Shown here: positions 52,295-64,000 of the stretch, piece by piece | How positions within the stretch are numbered: position 1 is the stretch's first letter | Layout of the letters: each line of letters starts with the position of its first letter | DNA from: Dryas octopetala | Taxonomy: Eukaryota > Streptophyta > Magnoliopsida > Rosales > Rosaceae | NCBI GenBank assembly: GCA_963921425.1 | Contig: OY992832.1 | Coordinates: forward strand, 2,356,001-2,420,000 | Direction: 5' to 3' | Length of the DNA: 64,000 bases | Notes under the pieces: model-generated | Databases searched by the model: none | What the model was told of the DNA's origin: nothing | The model's input: the letters and a program-made list of their open reading frames with translations, nothing else | Translations under genes and position numbers: made by a program

Positions 52295-54529
52295 TCAAGT
52301 TGAGGAAGAAGGCTCCTCATCCTTCTTCTCTGCATCTGCTTTTACTGAATCGCTTTTAGTGTCTTTCTTCTCCTCCTTGGCTGCAGCAGGTGCCTCTTCC
52401 GCAGCTTTCTCCTCGGTCTCTTTCTCCTTAACACTCAAGTTCTCGAGAAGCCCAGCAGCTTCAGTAGCATCTTTGTTTTCCTCTTTCGTTTGGGATTCAG
52501 CAACTTCTTGAAACTTTTCCATGAAGGATTTGTTATCTGATACAGAACACAAACAACCAAATATCAATAAACTACACAGAATATGAACTGACACATGAAT
52601 GTGGCATTTCATGAAGATGCTTGGGATCTAGTAGCAGTGTGTTATAAACAATCGCTGTAGTTGAAATTTGAATACAATCACTAAAATCTTAACAACCTAT
52701 TCTATTTGACTTAATATGGTCCAATGCTGACTTCAAAATCACTAAATTCCATCCCTCTTCAATTAGTTGTGCAAAATCAGAACAAATAAACCAAAAGATT
52801 TATGTATTCTTAGACACGTTACAACTTACAAGATATAAGTAGAGTTTTGAAATAGTAAGTACACTTTAGAGCTTAATCAAGCACAACTTACAATATAAGC
52901 AGAACCTATGAGTTATTTTATAACGAACAGAAACAAGGAGTTTTTAATGTTAACCAATATGTATTCTTTCAAAAATTTCAGAACAGAATGGGAAACATGG
53001 TTTATACGTATTAACTCACTACCGCAGATAAGTCTACATTATGAAGCAGCACTGCTTGAGTAATCAAAGCACATTAAATATATGATTAATCATCAACAGA
53101 ACACAACTCAAAAGTGACTTCCATTTCAAGTTTCTGCAAATTATTCCCACATGACAATGAACAAAAAATATCATTCATACAAAAAGGCTAGACCTACATT
53201 CAATGGTATAAAATCTTGTAATGTCATTAGATACCAATTGCAAGCTTAAGCAAGTCACATCCTAACATAGGTGGTGTGCCACTTATGTATTTAAAAATAT
53301 CCACCCAGTACATCTTTTCAAAGTTACCATATCTATACTAGAATTTTGGTTGTGTTACAGTCACTTTTGGACAGCATCAAAAAGTACATTGTCATATAAT
53401 ATCTAATATAATATATATATGTGTGTGTGTGTGTGTGTGTATATATCCCTTGTAATTCATCAAAAGTTTGTTCATCACATGCATTGAGTAAATATACATA
53501 TCCCTGTATTCATTAGAAATTAACATTTAAATGATAAAAGTGGCGAATGGGAATGGGAATCAGTAATGAAATTCATTCCTCGGTATGATGCACACAATCA
53601 GCTAGCTTATCTCCAAAATATTCAAAACTTAACCATAAAAATGACAAAGAATTTATCTTGCAACATTATAAGCAAATAAATTTTATTAAATTTGTGTATT
53701 TCATAAGTCCAAAAACATATTTCATGTAAATTCCTAGTTTCTCCATTGAAAAAATTGTGCAACCCTTATCTATGTACATAAAAGAAAGACAATGCAATAT
53801 GGTTGCATAATCAATTGTAGCATCCAACGGCTATTTGTCTAAAAACTGATCACTTAAAGATGCAGATAAACAATACTCACTCTCAATTGATGCGAATCTA
53901 ATGCAGAAAAGCTCATCCTTCAATTCGCCATCAGCAAAGTCAGTCGCGTGCCAAACACATGACTTCTCATTCCCAGAGTGCTCCTGGACCGACATTGTCG
54001 GTATAACTGCAAAGAGCACGCATAGAAATTCAAAACCATAAACCCTATAAAACTAAGATTTATACGCTAAATAAGTAGATATAATATGAAGAACTCACTG
54101 AGGTGATTGGCGCAGATCTTTAGGGTTTTGGACTGTCGCATAACAAGGCGAACCTTGCCCGACTCTTTGTGCTTGAGAAGCTTGACAGTACCAGCACCTC
54201 GTTCTTTCCATTGATTTCCGTCTTTATCAAAACGATATAGCTTCGCTCTCCTAAAAACAATCAGAAATAAAAAATAAAATAAAAAGTGAAAGTGAGCGAA
54301 TCAACGCCAAACCCTAGATTTTGCAAATCTGAGAAACCCTAGTATTCAATGAGAAACGAATCAGAGAAAGAGAAACATACAGATCGAGGATGGCATCTTC
54401 GTCTTCTTCACCGGTGGTGACGGCGACCTCCTCGAGCTGGACGATCGGAGCAACCTGAGCTCCGGTGTCTTCATCGTCGGCGGCGTGGGCCTCCTCGTCG
54501 TCTCTGTGCTCGGGATCGGCGCTCGACAT
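52295..54529 (-). CDS. RANBP1: Ran-binding protein 1 (RanBP1), 222 aa
   Basis: Cytosolic co-factor that binds RanGTP and helps RanGAP stimulate GTP hydrolysis, so that exported cargo is released after nuclear export. Four exons: 54381-54529, 54099-54250, 53881-54006 and 52295-52536, all in phase, 222 residues (Arabidopsis RanBP1 proteins about 217-228). The acidic N-terminus (about 1-48) is followed by the Ran-binding domain (about 50-145), with [38 protein letters not shown] and [12 protein letters not shown] as hallmarks. The C-terminal tail is Lys/Glu/Ala-rich and probably disordered, as in plant relatives. Intron 3 is the longest (1,344 bp). A TATA box (54634-54643) lies about 105 bp upstream of the ATG. 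Confidence 0.95.
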
Positions 54530-54633
54530 ATTTAGCGAGAGAAAGAAACTAGTAGAAGGAGTAGTGGAGACTGGAGAGAGGGATTTGTGAGAGAATTGGG
54601 AAGCCTGGGATGCGAAGATATCAGGGAAACTAG

Positions 54634-54643
54634 GTTTATATAG
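54634..54643 (-). promoter_or_regulatory. TATA box of the RanBP1 gene
   Basis: TATATAAACC on the minus strand, about 105 bp before the ATG at 54529. Confidence 0.6.
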
Positions 54644-54699
54644 TAGCAGGAGTGAGATCGTGAGGTTTACGCTGAGCGTCAGTTCGCGCAGGGTTTTTT

Positions 54700-56401
54700 T
54701 TTTTCTAATTGTTTTTTATTTTTTTTCCTTTTTCTTATAATTTTTGGCTCCCAAAGATTAAACGGTGATTCCGATTAAAAAATAAAACGGCGGCGATTAT
54801 TGCAGTTTAATTTAAAATAAGTGTAAAAAAGAGAGATGATAAATAGTTATAGAAAATTATAATTAAATATCAAATTTCAATAATTTTTTTGTATATCATG
54901 AATACCATATAATATTTCAATTGAACTATCAAATTTAAATGTAGTTTTTAGATTAGGTCACAAATATGTTGGCCCCTTTGATTTGAGCTTTTTTTATTTA
55001 ACATTTTTATCCTTTGGCCCACATATGATGAGTGTTAGTTAAAATTTATAAAGTTTTGACAAAATTGTCTTTGAGGCTTTTATATTATTTTGAAAATTTG
55101 CTAATTTAATCTCAACTTCACATTTAGTTGTGATTGTACGATACTCACAACTTCAAATTTAGTTGTGACTAAACGATAGTCACATCTAAGTTGTGAGACA
55201 GTCACAGTTAAGTTGTGACTTAATTGAATTTTTTTAGAGAAATTATACTACAATATAGTATAAATAGAGGTCAAAACAATATTTTTACTCAAAATAATAT
55301 ATAGTATAGTGGTGTAAGTTGTCTCTTTCAATTTACCAAGACAGTCACAATTAAGTTGTGACTGGATTGATTTTTTTATTTTTTATAATACAATATAGTA
55401 TAAATTAATGTAATATTTGTGATGTAATATTATTTTTATTTTTTTTATTGTAGTGGCATGTGATGTAATATTTGTAAATTCTAATACTTTTTACTTTATT
55501 AATTTGTTTGACTTTTCAACTAGTACTTAATCTAAAATGCTATTTAATTTTGATATATAAACTAAAAAGTTATTAAAATTTAATAGTTAAAATTAATGAA
55601 CCTAAATAGCTACTGTGGTGAATTAATCTGAAATTAATGTGATAAGGGAAAAAAAAACTTATTGGGAAAGAAGTTGACTAAAACTTAGAGGTAAAAATAT
55701 TCCATTAATTTTTAAGAAAAATGACCAATAGGCTGATTGTGTGTGACACTGTGACGTTAGTGTACACAAAAACCGTCTAATGAAAAATGTTTTTTTTTAA
55801 GTCATGAGTAAAACAAAAAGTAACCAATTGACCGACTATGTGTGATGTCATGCACTGAAACCGTCAAATGAAAAATGTTTTATCCGTATTTACGAGTGAA
55901 AACCAAAACTTTTAATAGTAAATTTATTATTTTTCTTTCTCATTAAATATTTTAATTTGGTCTTTTATATTCCTAATTTTAATCATGTTAATCTTATAGT
56001 TTTGAAATTGCATCAATTTACACACTTTGTTGTGTTTATTAATTAACGTTAAACTAAAATGTATGATCTTTCATTTCCCAGTCTACTCAACGAATCTTTT
56101 ATAAAAGAAGTTAGATTGCATGCTGGAAACATACTTAGAAATTTGTCTAAGTGACATGGGATCATAAGTAGATCTTAAGTTCAATTTCGTATTAACCAAA
56201 AGAGACCTAAAACAACTACAGAGGTCCGCCATTGATCCACTCATTATAACGATATAGTTGGAATAGACAGACCCATGCATTGATCTACATGTTCTATTTG
56301 CAAATATGCAATCATGGGGAGCCGAATTCTCGTAGCAAACAAAAAGAAAAAAAAATGAGAAACAGGATTTTGAATTGCACTTGGTGAGTAAAAATTGGTA
56401 A
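54700..56401. other. AT-rich spacer upstream of RanBP1
   Basis: Very AT-rich. Two diverged direct-repeat sets are visible: GTTGTGACT-type motifs repeated over 55120-55365, and a unit ending in ACCGTC(T/A)AATGAAAAATG present at about 55712-55790 and 55808-55880. No gene is supported. Confidence 0.5.
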
Positions 56402-56410
56402 TTTCCAAAT

Positions 56411-57508
56411 GGCTTAATTATCGATTTACCACCCAAAACTGTAACTCATTCCCACTTTACCACCTGAAAGTTTTTTTGTCCTAGATTACCACCTGTAACT
56501 TACATCCGTGTCCCATTTTACCTTGTTCCGTCAACAATTCCGTTAATGCTGACGATCTGGCCGCTAATGCTGACGTGGCGCGCTAGATGTGCGCCACGTG
56601 TCACATTTTTTTTTTATTTTTTTGCATTTTTTTATTTTTTTATTTTTATAAACTTTGAAAATTAATTAAAAATAGCTCCGAACTCAGAAAAATACAAAAA
56701 AAATTCCTACGGACTCGTCTTGACTAGCACTAATTTACTATAAGGTTAAATTACCAATTTACCCTCTAAAAATTTTCAAAAAAATTAGAAAGTCCAATTT
56801 ATTTCTAAAAAATTAAAATAAATTTTCCTCTATTAAATAAATTCTAGAATTTTCGTAAACTCTTGGACAAATTCTCAAAAATATTTTGAAAAATTACCAA
56901 AAGCTTGTTTTAGAGAATTATTTCGAGACTTTACAGAAATTTTAGAAATTTTCTAGAATTTATTTTATAGAGAATTTTATTTTTCTCTAAGACCGAGAGG
57001 TCTTTTGGGTAGCAAGTGTTCACGAGAAAGGTATTGTTAGTTTTTAGAAGACTAACGGTGCAGACCTCATATTTTTTGGAGTTCGGGAGATTATTCTATG
57101 AATTTTCAAAGAGTCTAGAGTATTTTAATTTTTTAGAAATAAATTTGGACTTTCCAAATTTTTTGGAAATTTTTAGAGGGAAAATTGGCATTTTGACCCC
57201 ATAGTAAATTAATACTAGTTAAGACAAGTCGGTAGGAATTTTCCGTGTATTTTTCTAAGTTCGGAGCTATTTTTAATTAATTTTCAAAGTTTATAAAAAT
57301 AGAAAAATCAAAAAAATCAAAAAATACAAAAAAGATGTGACACGTGGCGCACATCCAGCGCGCCACGTCAGCATTAACGGAATTGTTGACGGAACAAGGT
57401 AAAATGGGACACGGATGTAAGTTACAGGTGGTAATCTGGGACAAAAAAATTTCAGGTGGTAAAGTGGGAATGAGTTACAATTTTGGGTGGTAAATCGATA
57501 ATTAAGCC
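56411..57508. mobile_element. Foldback Mutator-like element, 1,098 bp
   Basis: The left end GGCTTAATTATCGATTTACC and the right end (reverse complement GGCTTAATTATCGATTTACC) match perfectly, and similarity between the arms continues for roughly 400-450 bp per side, so most of the element is one large hairpin. A perfect 9-bp direct repeat TTTCCAAAT flanks it (56402-56410 and 57509-57517). It encodes no transposase. Each arm carries GCCACGTGTCAC-type G-box/ABRE-like sequence next to a GCGCGCCACGTCAGC-like block. The element lies between the RanBP1 promoter region and the 3' end of the clathrin gene. Confidence 0.9.
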
Positions 57509-57974
57509 TTTCCAAATTGAAGGACAGAGATATTTGTCACGTATCAAGGACAAGATGTTTGTACAAAAAAAAATTTACCACTTAGAAGTTTCTTGAACAA
57601 GAGGAAGTTCAATGAAATTTACCTATACATGTGGTAAAGTTGCCACAACCACAGCCATGACCAAATGCAGGCTTGGTTGCCATCATAGGCCTCATTAAGA
57701 TTTTACTCAAAAATGCCTACTCGGCTCAGACTTGAGAGCCAAAAGGAAAGAATTGCTACCATAGTGACCCAAAAAAATTTCAAAAAATATGATCATAGTC
57801 CGGCATAAGAAGATGTACTGGCAAGAAAGTGGGAGAATACTTGCCCCAACCTTTCTTCATTTTCCCACATCCACAAATGAAATCGAATCACCTTCAGTAT
57901 AACAGGAAAATTCCCGACATTCCAGCTTCACCCTGAAGAAACTGTTAGAACACTCGTTTGTGGCATTCCAAAGA

Positions 57975-58733
57975 TCAGTAGGAGGGACCCATTTGTGGCA
58001 TTCCAAAAGGTGGCATTGGAGGCATCCCCATCCCACCCATTGTTGGCATTGGCATTGGTGGCGGAGCAAAACCTCCACCCATTCCTGGTGGTGCAGGCAA
58101 AGCTGGCAACAACTGAGCATACATATTCTGCAGATCATAAAAGAATATAAGTTATTTTTCTTTTATTTTCTAATTGTTTAGTCAACAAGTAAAAAATATG
58201 TTAAGAAAATAAAATCGAAAGCCTAATATTTTGTAAAAATTCAAGTTCATTGTGAAGTAAATTAAATTAAGACAACATTCTTGTGCTTATGGCAAGTTTG
58301 CAGGCTTCTAACTCATCTTCAAGGTATCCAAATCAAATAGTTGGTTAGGTTCACTCCAAGAGCATAATAAAGTAACCAATAAAAAACACTTATTTTAATA
58401 TAAGAACTACTGCTCAAGATATACTTGAGAAATATCCTATTAAAAAAGAAGAAGAAGAAGAATACATATTTTGGAAAGAGGTGGTGAGAACAAGGGTCCA
58501 AAAACCAAGTCTTGCAAATGAATGATATATTTCTTGGAGACAGAAAATGTGTAAAACAAAGGCTCATTCCTCCTCAAAGACAAAAAAGGCTCTCAATGAC
58601 AATAAAGGATAAAGCAAATAGCAATACCTGCTGGGCAACTAATTCCTTCTCCTCTTTCTCTTTGGCTTTCACCTCTTTTTGAGCATCAATTTTGTCCTTG
58701 ACAAGTTCATCCACCTTGCCTGTGTACTCTCGA

Positions 58734-58782
<49 letters not shown>

Positions 58783-61700
58783 GGAACAATTGAATGGTAA
58801 CCAATGGATAAGAACAACAGAAATAAAAACATTACCTGCAGGAGGTATGGGAAGGCAAAATCTATTATATTGTTGATCCATGCAAGCTCAAGAGCAATGT
58901 CTGGCCGGATTATATCATAACAAACAAAGAGGCATGACGCAAAACACTCTTTCTTTCCCTACACATACATTAGAGAAGTAGATTATTACCAAACCACATC
59001 TAGAAGAATACTTTAAAATTTAACTCATGGGGTGGGAAGAGGGAAAGAATAACTGAGCATGTTTAAGTAGACATCTCCTTGCTTGGCATGCATGAGCTCT
59101 CAAAAAACTAAAGCATATAAAACACACACACCTGCTCAATGAAATAGATCAGCAATTCCTCTGAAAGTTCATGATCACCAGACTGTGAGCATGTCTCCAT
59201 GGCATCTTTGTAATGCTTGTCTTTCTTTGACAATGCAATGGACTGCTTCCATCTCCCTGCTTTCTTATAAATATACGCAGCAACACGTCTCATCTCAAGA
59301 AGCTCATGTTTCTCAAGCTGCTCATATGCATCATTTACAATAATAAATACAAGTTTCAACCAATTACTTTCAACAAATGAGAAACTTCAATCTCACCTTT
59401 TGTGCAAGACCTATCTGATCAAAGCTGTCGTGCAAATCTATTGATTCACGAAGTCTGTCATAGTCTTCCTCCTCTACGTATATTTCATTTAGAGCTTCAT
59501 TTACAGCAGTCACATTGTTGCTCTGAACTGCAACCATGTATGGCTTTACAAGACGGATTTGACCAGCCTGAAACCCAAAAGGATCGAAAACGTAAACAGG
59601 ACAGAACTCTCCCGAAGGGAAATGTTGCAGCAGAGATCAATATTAATGACTTCATAAGAGAGAAGCAAACCTTTTGCATTATATCCACCACTCGGGTATG
59701 GTCCACACGAAGTGCAAGCACATTAAGAACATCGTTAATAAGATCAGGGTGTTCTTCTAAGTAGAAGTGCACAGCCCTATAGTAGAGCTCAACACTCGCA
59801 ACTTTGACTATCACATCCTTGAATTGCATGTGGTCCCATGCGTCCGGAGAGTGGTTCATTATAGTGGTTGCAGCATTATCAAATTCATCATATTGGATAT
59901 ATAAGTATGTTAATTCCTTCCAGTGCTGCTGTTCATCACAGGCTCGTATAAGCTTGGGAATATTGAGACGGGTAGAAAACAGTTTAATGTGCTCCATAAG
60001 CTTCTCAGGACGGTATCTTGCATAAAGAACCCCTAACTCAGTAAAGATGCCCATATGTGCACGTTCCAATCCTAGTCCACTCTCCATGAGACTAATGAGC
60101 TCATTAAAGCATCCCCTGTTCTGGTAATACTCACTGACCTCTTCCAAATCGTCCACCTAAAATAGAGCATGCAGGATTAAAGAGAAATCAAACTACATTA
60201 TAAAAGAGCAACCAATTAATTGTGTTGAATGACCCATACACTGGGTGCACCAATCTTAAGAACCTACAAGTATTTAAAGACAAATTATAGAATACACCCC
60301 CTCCCATTTTCCCAAGCATCTAAATAGACAAAAGCATCAGATATAACTTCATGAATACAATATACAAGAATACTACCTGGATGATGATGTTGAGTCCACA
60401 AATCTGAGCTAAGCGGAATTCCTCAGCATCAACACATGCAAAGCAAACTTCCTTCCATGTTTTTGAGCTGTTAGCTTTCCGAGCAGCATCAACAGCACCT
60501 TGGAACTGCTTTAGCTTCACCAGAGTGCATGCCAGCTTAGCCCAGTTCGAAATAAATGCAAATATGATCTTGGCTGCTTCATATAGGGCTTCATCATACA
60601 AGCGATCCCCAACATTTGGAAGATTAGCAACATTTGGCATAAGAATGAACTCTTCAATATCACCAAGCCGATCAATCTTGGCATATGCATAAATAAGTTC
60701 ACTGTCGACCTTGGGCTCTTTGGCCTTCTGCCTAACCATCAGAAGGTACCTTACCAAGTCGTGATACACATTTGCATCCTCAGCAGCACGTATGACGTCC
60801 AAAAAGTGGGTGGCATCATCTGCACGGATGAATGACTCAATTGCATCACTCACTAGTCCCTCCCGTAGTTGAGCCTTGGCCACCTGGCTCCAAACAGCAT
60901 CTTCTTCAACCCGGAATGCAAACTCTACAGCTCGGTCAATGCTCTGAATGTTATCCAGCAGGACATTCACAGCATCAACATTCAAATTAAACTTCTTGAA
61001 GATTGCAAATGCTTCCTCAAATAATTGCGCTTCTACGGCCATTAATCCAACTGCAGGTCCATCATAGTTGTCTAATCTATTGATATAATCCATGACTCTG
61101 GATGGATCAGCCTTGATGGCAGTCAGGATCAACAGGTTCTGCAGATTGAAGTTCCCACTAAAAGCAGAATTTTGGAGCACTATCTTTTCAAGAAGCTCGA
61201 TCAACTCATGCGGAAGGTCTGCAGTCATAAATGCTTTAACGGTTGCTGAAACTTGATCAGGACTCTTGCTTTCAGGCAAAGCAGTAGATACAACTTGGTC
61301 AATTAGTTGCCTTCTATATTCATTCTCCGGATTAAGGACCTTAGCCCAGAGGTCATCATCCATTCTTTCCACAACATATCTGATATGAATACATCAATAA
61401 AATAGTATTAGAGAGCCAATTAGAGAAGCATGATCCAATAACATCTTGGTAGCAAACAGAAAAACACAAACCTGGCCTGGAGTTTGAACAAGGAATTTTT
61501 ATTCGTTACATTAATAAGTTCATCATCGCATTGCCCTCTACGATAAGCAACAACAGCAAGGGTGGGATCCCGTTTTTCACAATATTTGCCCACAACACGA
61601 GAATCATAATATGGGTTAGTTGTGAGGAAATGCTCCGGATTATTGCCACTATCTATGATGATTTTACCCAGAGCATTGTGGACATGTACATCTTGGCTTC

Positions 61701-63813
61701 CCTCACTCACAAGATGCTCCAAGAATTGAGTGAGCAAGCGAAGACGATTCCTGCAAATAGAAATCACAGAAAGGATAAGAAATTAATGTGAATGACAACG
61801 AAGGGAAAACAGGGCCATGAAGAGAATTGCACCTCTTTTCACATTCCTCGACAAGGGGCTCAACTGGTAGAAGAGAACGAACTGATAGAATAAGACCTTT
61901 AATGAAATCTTCAGGGCATTCATCATCCAATAGCTGCCCTACAACTAAAGGAGCATTTCCTGGATTGACCTAGCAAGCAAAATAAGATCTATTACGTTCA
62001 ATGGTCAATTTCATCATAACATTGACAAAGCATGACCTTCAATTGGAAAATATACGAAATTGATATAAAGCCTCAAAATATGATTACCTTTTGAACGTAA
62101 CCTTCAATGTAACGAAGCATGTTGTTCGTATATAGGTAATGGGTGAGATCTGGAACAAATCCAAAACGGTCACAGACATTAATCAGAGGACGTGCGTCTG
62201 GAAGCTTTGCTTCCATTAGAAAGTTCTTAGTCTTTTCAGCGTCATAAAAGTTGGATTCCCGAGTCACACGTTCCACCTCCTTAATCTGTCCAGTTTTTGC
62301 AGCTGCTTCAATGTACTTGAAGTGGAGATCAGGATCCTCACTGTCCAGAGATAATTAGTAAATGAAACAGAAAAAACAAAGAGAATCCCACAACACTCAT
62401 GCAGCAAATTAATGTCATCTTTCAACCTCTCTTCCCCAGAAAAGAAACAGATACCTGGAGCTCAAGTACGAGCCTAAGAAAAAGTACAACCCCTCATAGG
62501 ACTTGAACTGCTCAAATAATTTTATGCATTTATCTACACCCAGTTGCTCAGAATACTCTTTGGCTGCCTGTACAAAAATAAACAGGTAAAACTCAACTTT
62601 ACAAACTAAAAAAGAGAAACAACCCGTAAAAGTAATAAAAATGAGTATATTACCTGCACAATAATCTGAAGATTGCCCCTAAGATTGACCAGTAGAAGAT
62701 CTTTCATGCACTCAAGAGCCCATTCTATGGAAAGAGTTCCAAAGAACTCAACAAGAGCCTATAATGCACCTTGTAGTTAGAAAATATACTGCTTTACATA
62801 GGTTGAAGTTATATAGACTTTTAAGTACCAACCTGAGGTTCAATTGCATGTGTGTTCACGATGACACGTTTAATATCAGGCAACTCAGAATAGTGCTGCA
62901 CATCAAACATACTATTTACTCCAGAAAACAAATTACCATCTTTATAAGGGATATTGTCATCAGAATTCAAGAGGTACCATACCTGTAGGGCACGCAAATA
63001 CAAACCAGCTTTTTCACAGAGTTGTCCAATGCGTGGGCGGTCATAATGGCCAAACATTCCATTGGCCAATATAGCATCCGCAACATTTGGAAAAGTCACA
63101 AGATTGATTTCCAAAACCTGAACAAAATATATTATGGAGCTGATATGTGAAAAGAAAAAAAAAATCAAAGTTTAAGAGAGGAAAAACAATATGAACCTTT
63201 GTCTGAAGATGTCCATGCTCAGGTAGATTTGACTTCAGCACATCCAACAAAAAGGCTGTTGCCTCGCGGATCAAGTTCCTCTGAAGAAGAAAATACACAA
63301 TAATAAGAAGTCCCAAATTTCATTATCTTCAGTTTAAAACTACAATGAGAATATAAAATTTCTTTACAAGGAGACAGCAATATTTTCTTACAGCTAAAAC
63401 TTTTAGGCCAAAATATCAATTAGTATTCTTAAAAAACAACAAAACAAAGAACAATTTTTGAAAAAAGGTTTTAAAACAACATAGAAGTATATCTTTATCT
63501 CAAACCTGAAGGAACAGATCAGTAATGGTATTGTAGTCAATGGGGCAACCTCCCTCCATTTGAGACATCATTAAAGCAAAATTAACAGCCCCCTGCCATC
63601 AAGATAGTTGTAGTTGTTTCCGTATCAGACAATTTAGCTCAACTTGTAAGAAGAAACGGTTTTTAACAGATGATAGCTATGCAACCACATAGCTACAAAA
63701 TCCTTGCAAAGACAAAAAGTGCCTCAAACTTGTATGTAGAAGAATGGACGTACCTGCGGATCTGACCGCAAAATTGTTTGCAGAAGGAACATATAATCAG
63801 GTGTATAACCAAC
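57975..63813 (-). CDS. CHC: Clathrin heavy chain, C-terminal 1,182 aa (partial, runs off right edge)
   Basis: Structural leg of the clathrin triskelion, which coats vesicles at the plasma membrane, trans-Golgi network and cell plate. Seventeen coding exons are visible: 63754-63813, 63506-63592, 63197-63280, 62983-63117, 62833-62895, 62654-62758, 62455-62567, 62088-62340, 61833-61969, 61472-61750, 60377-61379, 59671-60156, 59397-59567, 59132-59317, 58836-58958, 58628-58738 and 57975-58127. All junctions are in phase. They cover the helical leg repeats and the trimerisation region, and end in a Gly/Met/Pro-rich tail finishing QMGPSY. The N-terminal beta-propeller and ankle (about 520 residues of the usual 1,700) lie beyond 64000; no further exon is visible in 63814-64000. 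The acceptor before the exon starting at 58738 uses a CT microsatellite as its polypyrimidine tract. Confidence 0.96.
58740..58779. repeat. (GA)n microsatellite serving as splice polypyrimidine tract
   Basis: About 20 GA units on the plus strand, read as CU repeats in the clathrin transcript. The tract runs straight into the CAG acceptor of the exon that ends at 58738. Confidence 0.9.
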
Positions 63814-64000
63814 CTGAAACAATGAAAAGATCATATTAATAAAAAACATCCAGTAAGATCCATTATATATGAACCCATAATATTACAATCATAATAACAA
63901 AAGTGAGACAATACTAGTTTCAGAAAACCTAATGATTGCTGTTCAAAATAATAGAATTTGAACAAATGCATGTCATACACATTGTAGTTGTTTAAAGAAA

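Noticed and set aside
55120..55365. Repeated GTTGTGACT motifs, considered as an array
   Set aside because: Spacing is irregular and the copies alternate orientation, so this is not an array; more likely a decayed inverted repeat.

Overview
This is a plant nuclear genome window, almost certainly from a eudicot and most likely a woody rosid; the species cannot be fixed from the sequence alone. The signs are AT-rich spacers with TA and CT/GA microsatellites, genes split by many short AT-rich GT-AG introns, single-copy housekeeping genes of land-plant type, a Ty1/copia LTR retrotransposon and several small non-autonomous DNA transposons. There is no bacterial, viral or organellar block. I found no undescribed biological system and do not claim one.

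Left third (1-21 kb), gene-poor and regulatory in flavour: the first exon of a BAG-family co-chaperone gene leaves the left edge on the minus strand. It is followed by a possible small membrane-anchored or secreted peptide gene (minus, 4.2-4.4 kb), a HOOKLESS1-like acetyltransferase (plus, 6.8-8.1 kb), a ZIP6-like metal transporter (plus, 12.8-15.4 kb), a tRNA with a UAU anticodon (plus, 16.7 kb) and an ATL-type RING-H2 ubiquitin ligase (minus, 19.5-20.3 kb). The spacers hold CACTA-, hAT- and Mutator-type MITEs, three of them with clear target-site duplications.

Middle (21-38 kb), gene-dense: fructose-6-phosphate 2-kinase/fructose-2,6-bisphosphatase in 23 coding exons (minus), a tiny two-exon ribosomal protein eL41 gene (plus) whose promoter carries site II and telo-box motifs, a CHUP1-like actin/chloroplast-positioning protein (minus), and pyruvate decarboxylase (minus).

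Right (39-64 kb): a KUP6/KUP8-like potassium transporter (minus) whose first intron carries an intact 4,900-bp copia retrotransposon with two identical 218-bp LTRs and a 5-bp target duplication, RanBP1 (minus), a 1.1-kb foldback Mutator-like element with a 9-bp target duplication, and the 3' two thirds of a clathrin heavy chain gene (minus) running off the right edge.

The genes do not form a pathway. They are ordinary eukaryotic transcription units. The order F2KP, CHUP1-like, RanBP1 on one strand recalls Arabidopsis chromosome 1 (At1g07110, At1g07120, At1g07140, from memory), which suggests an old conserved block later widened by PDC and KUP. Exon borders below were derived by hand from splice signals, reading-frame phase and family similarity. 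Every junction listed keeps the frame.
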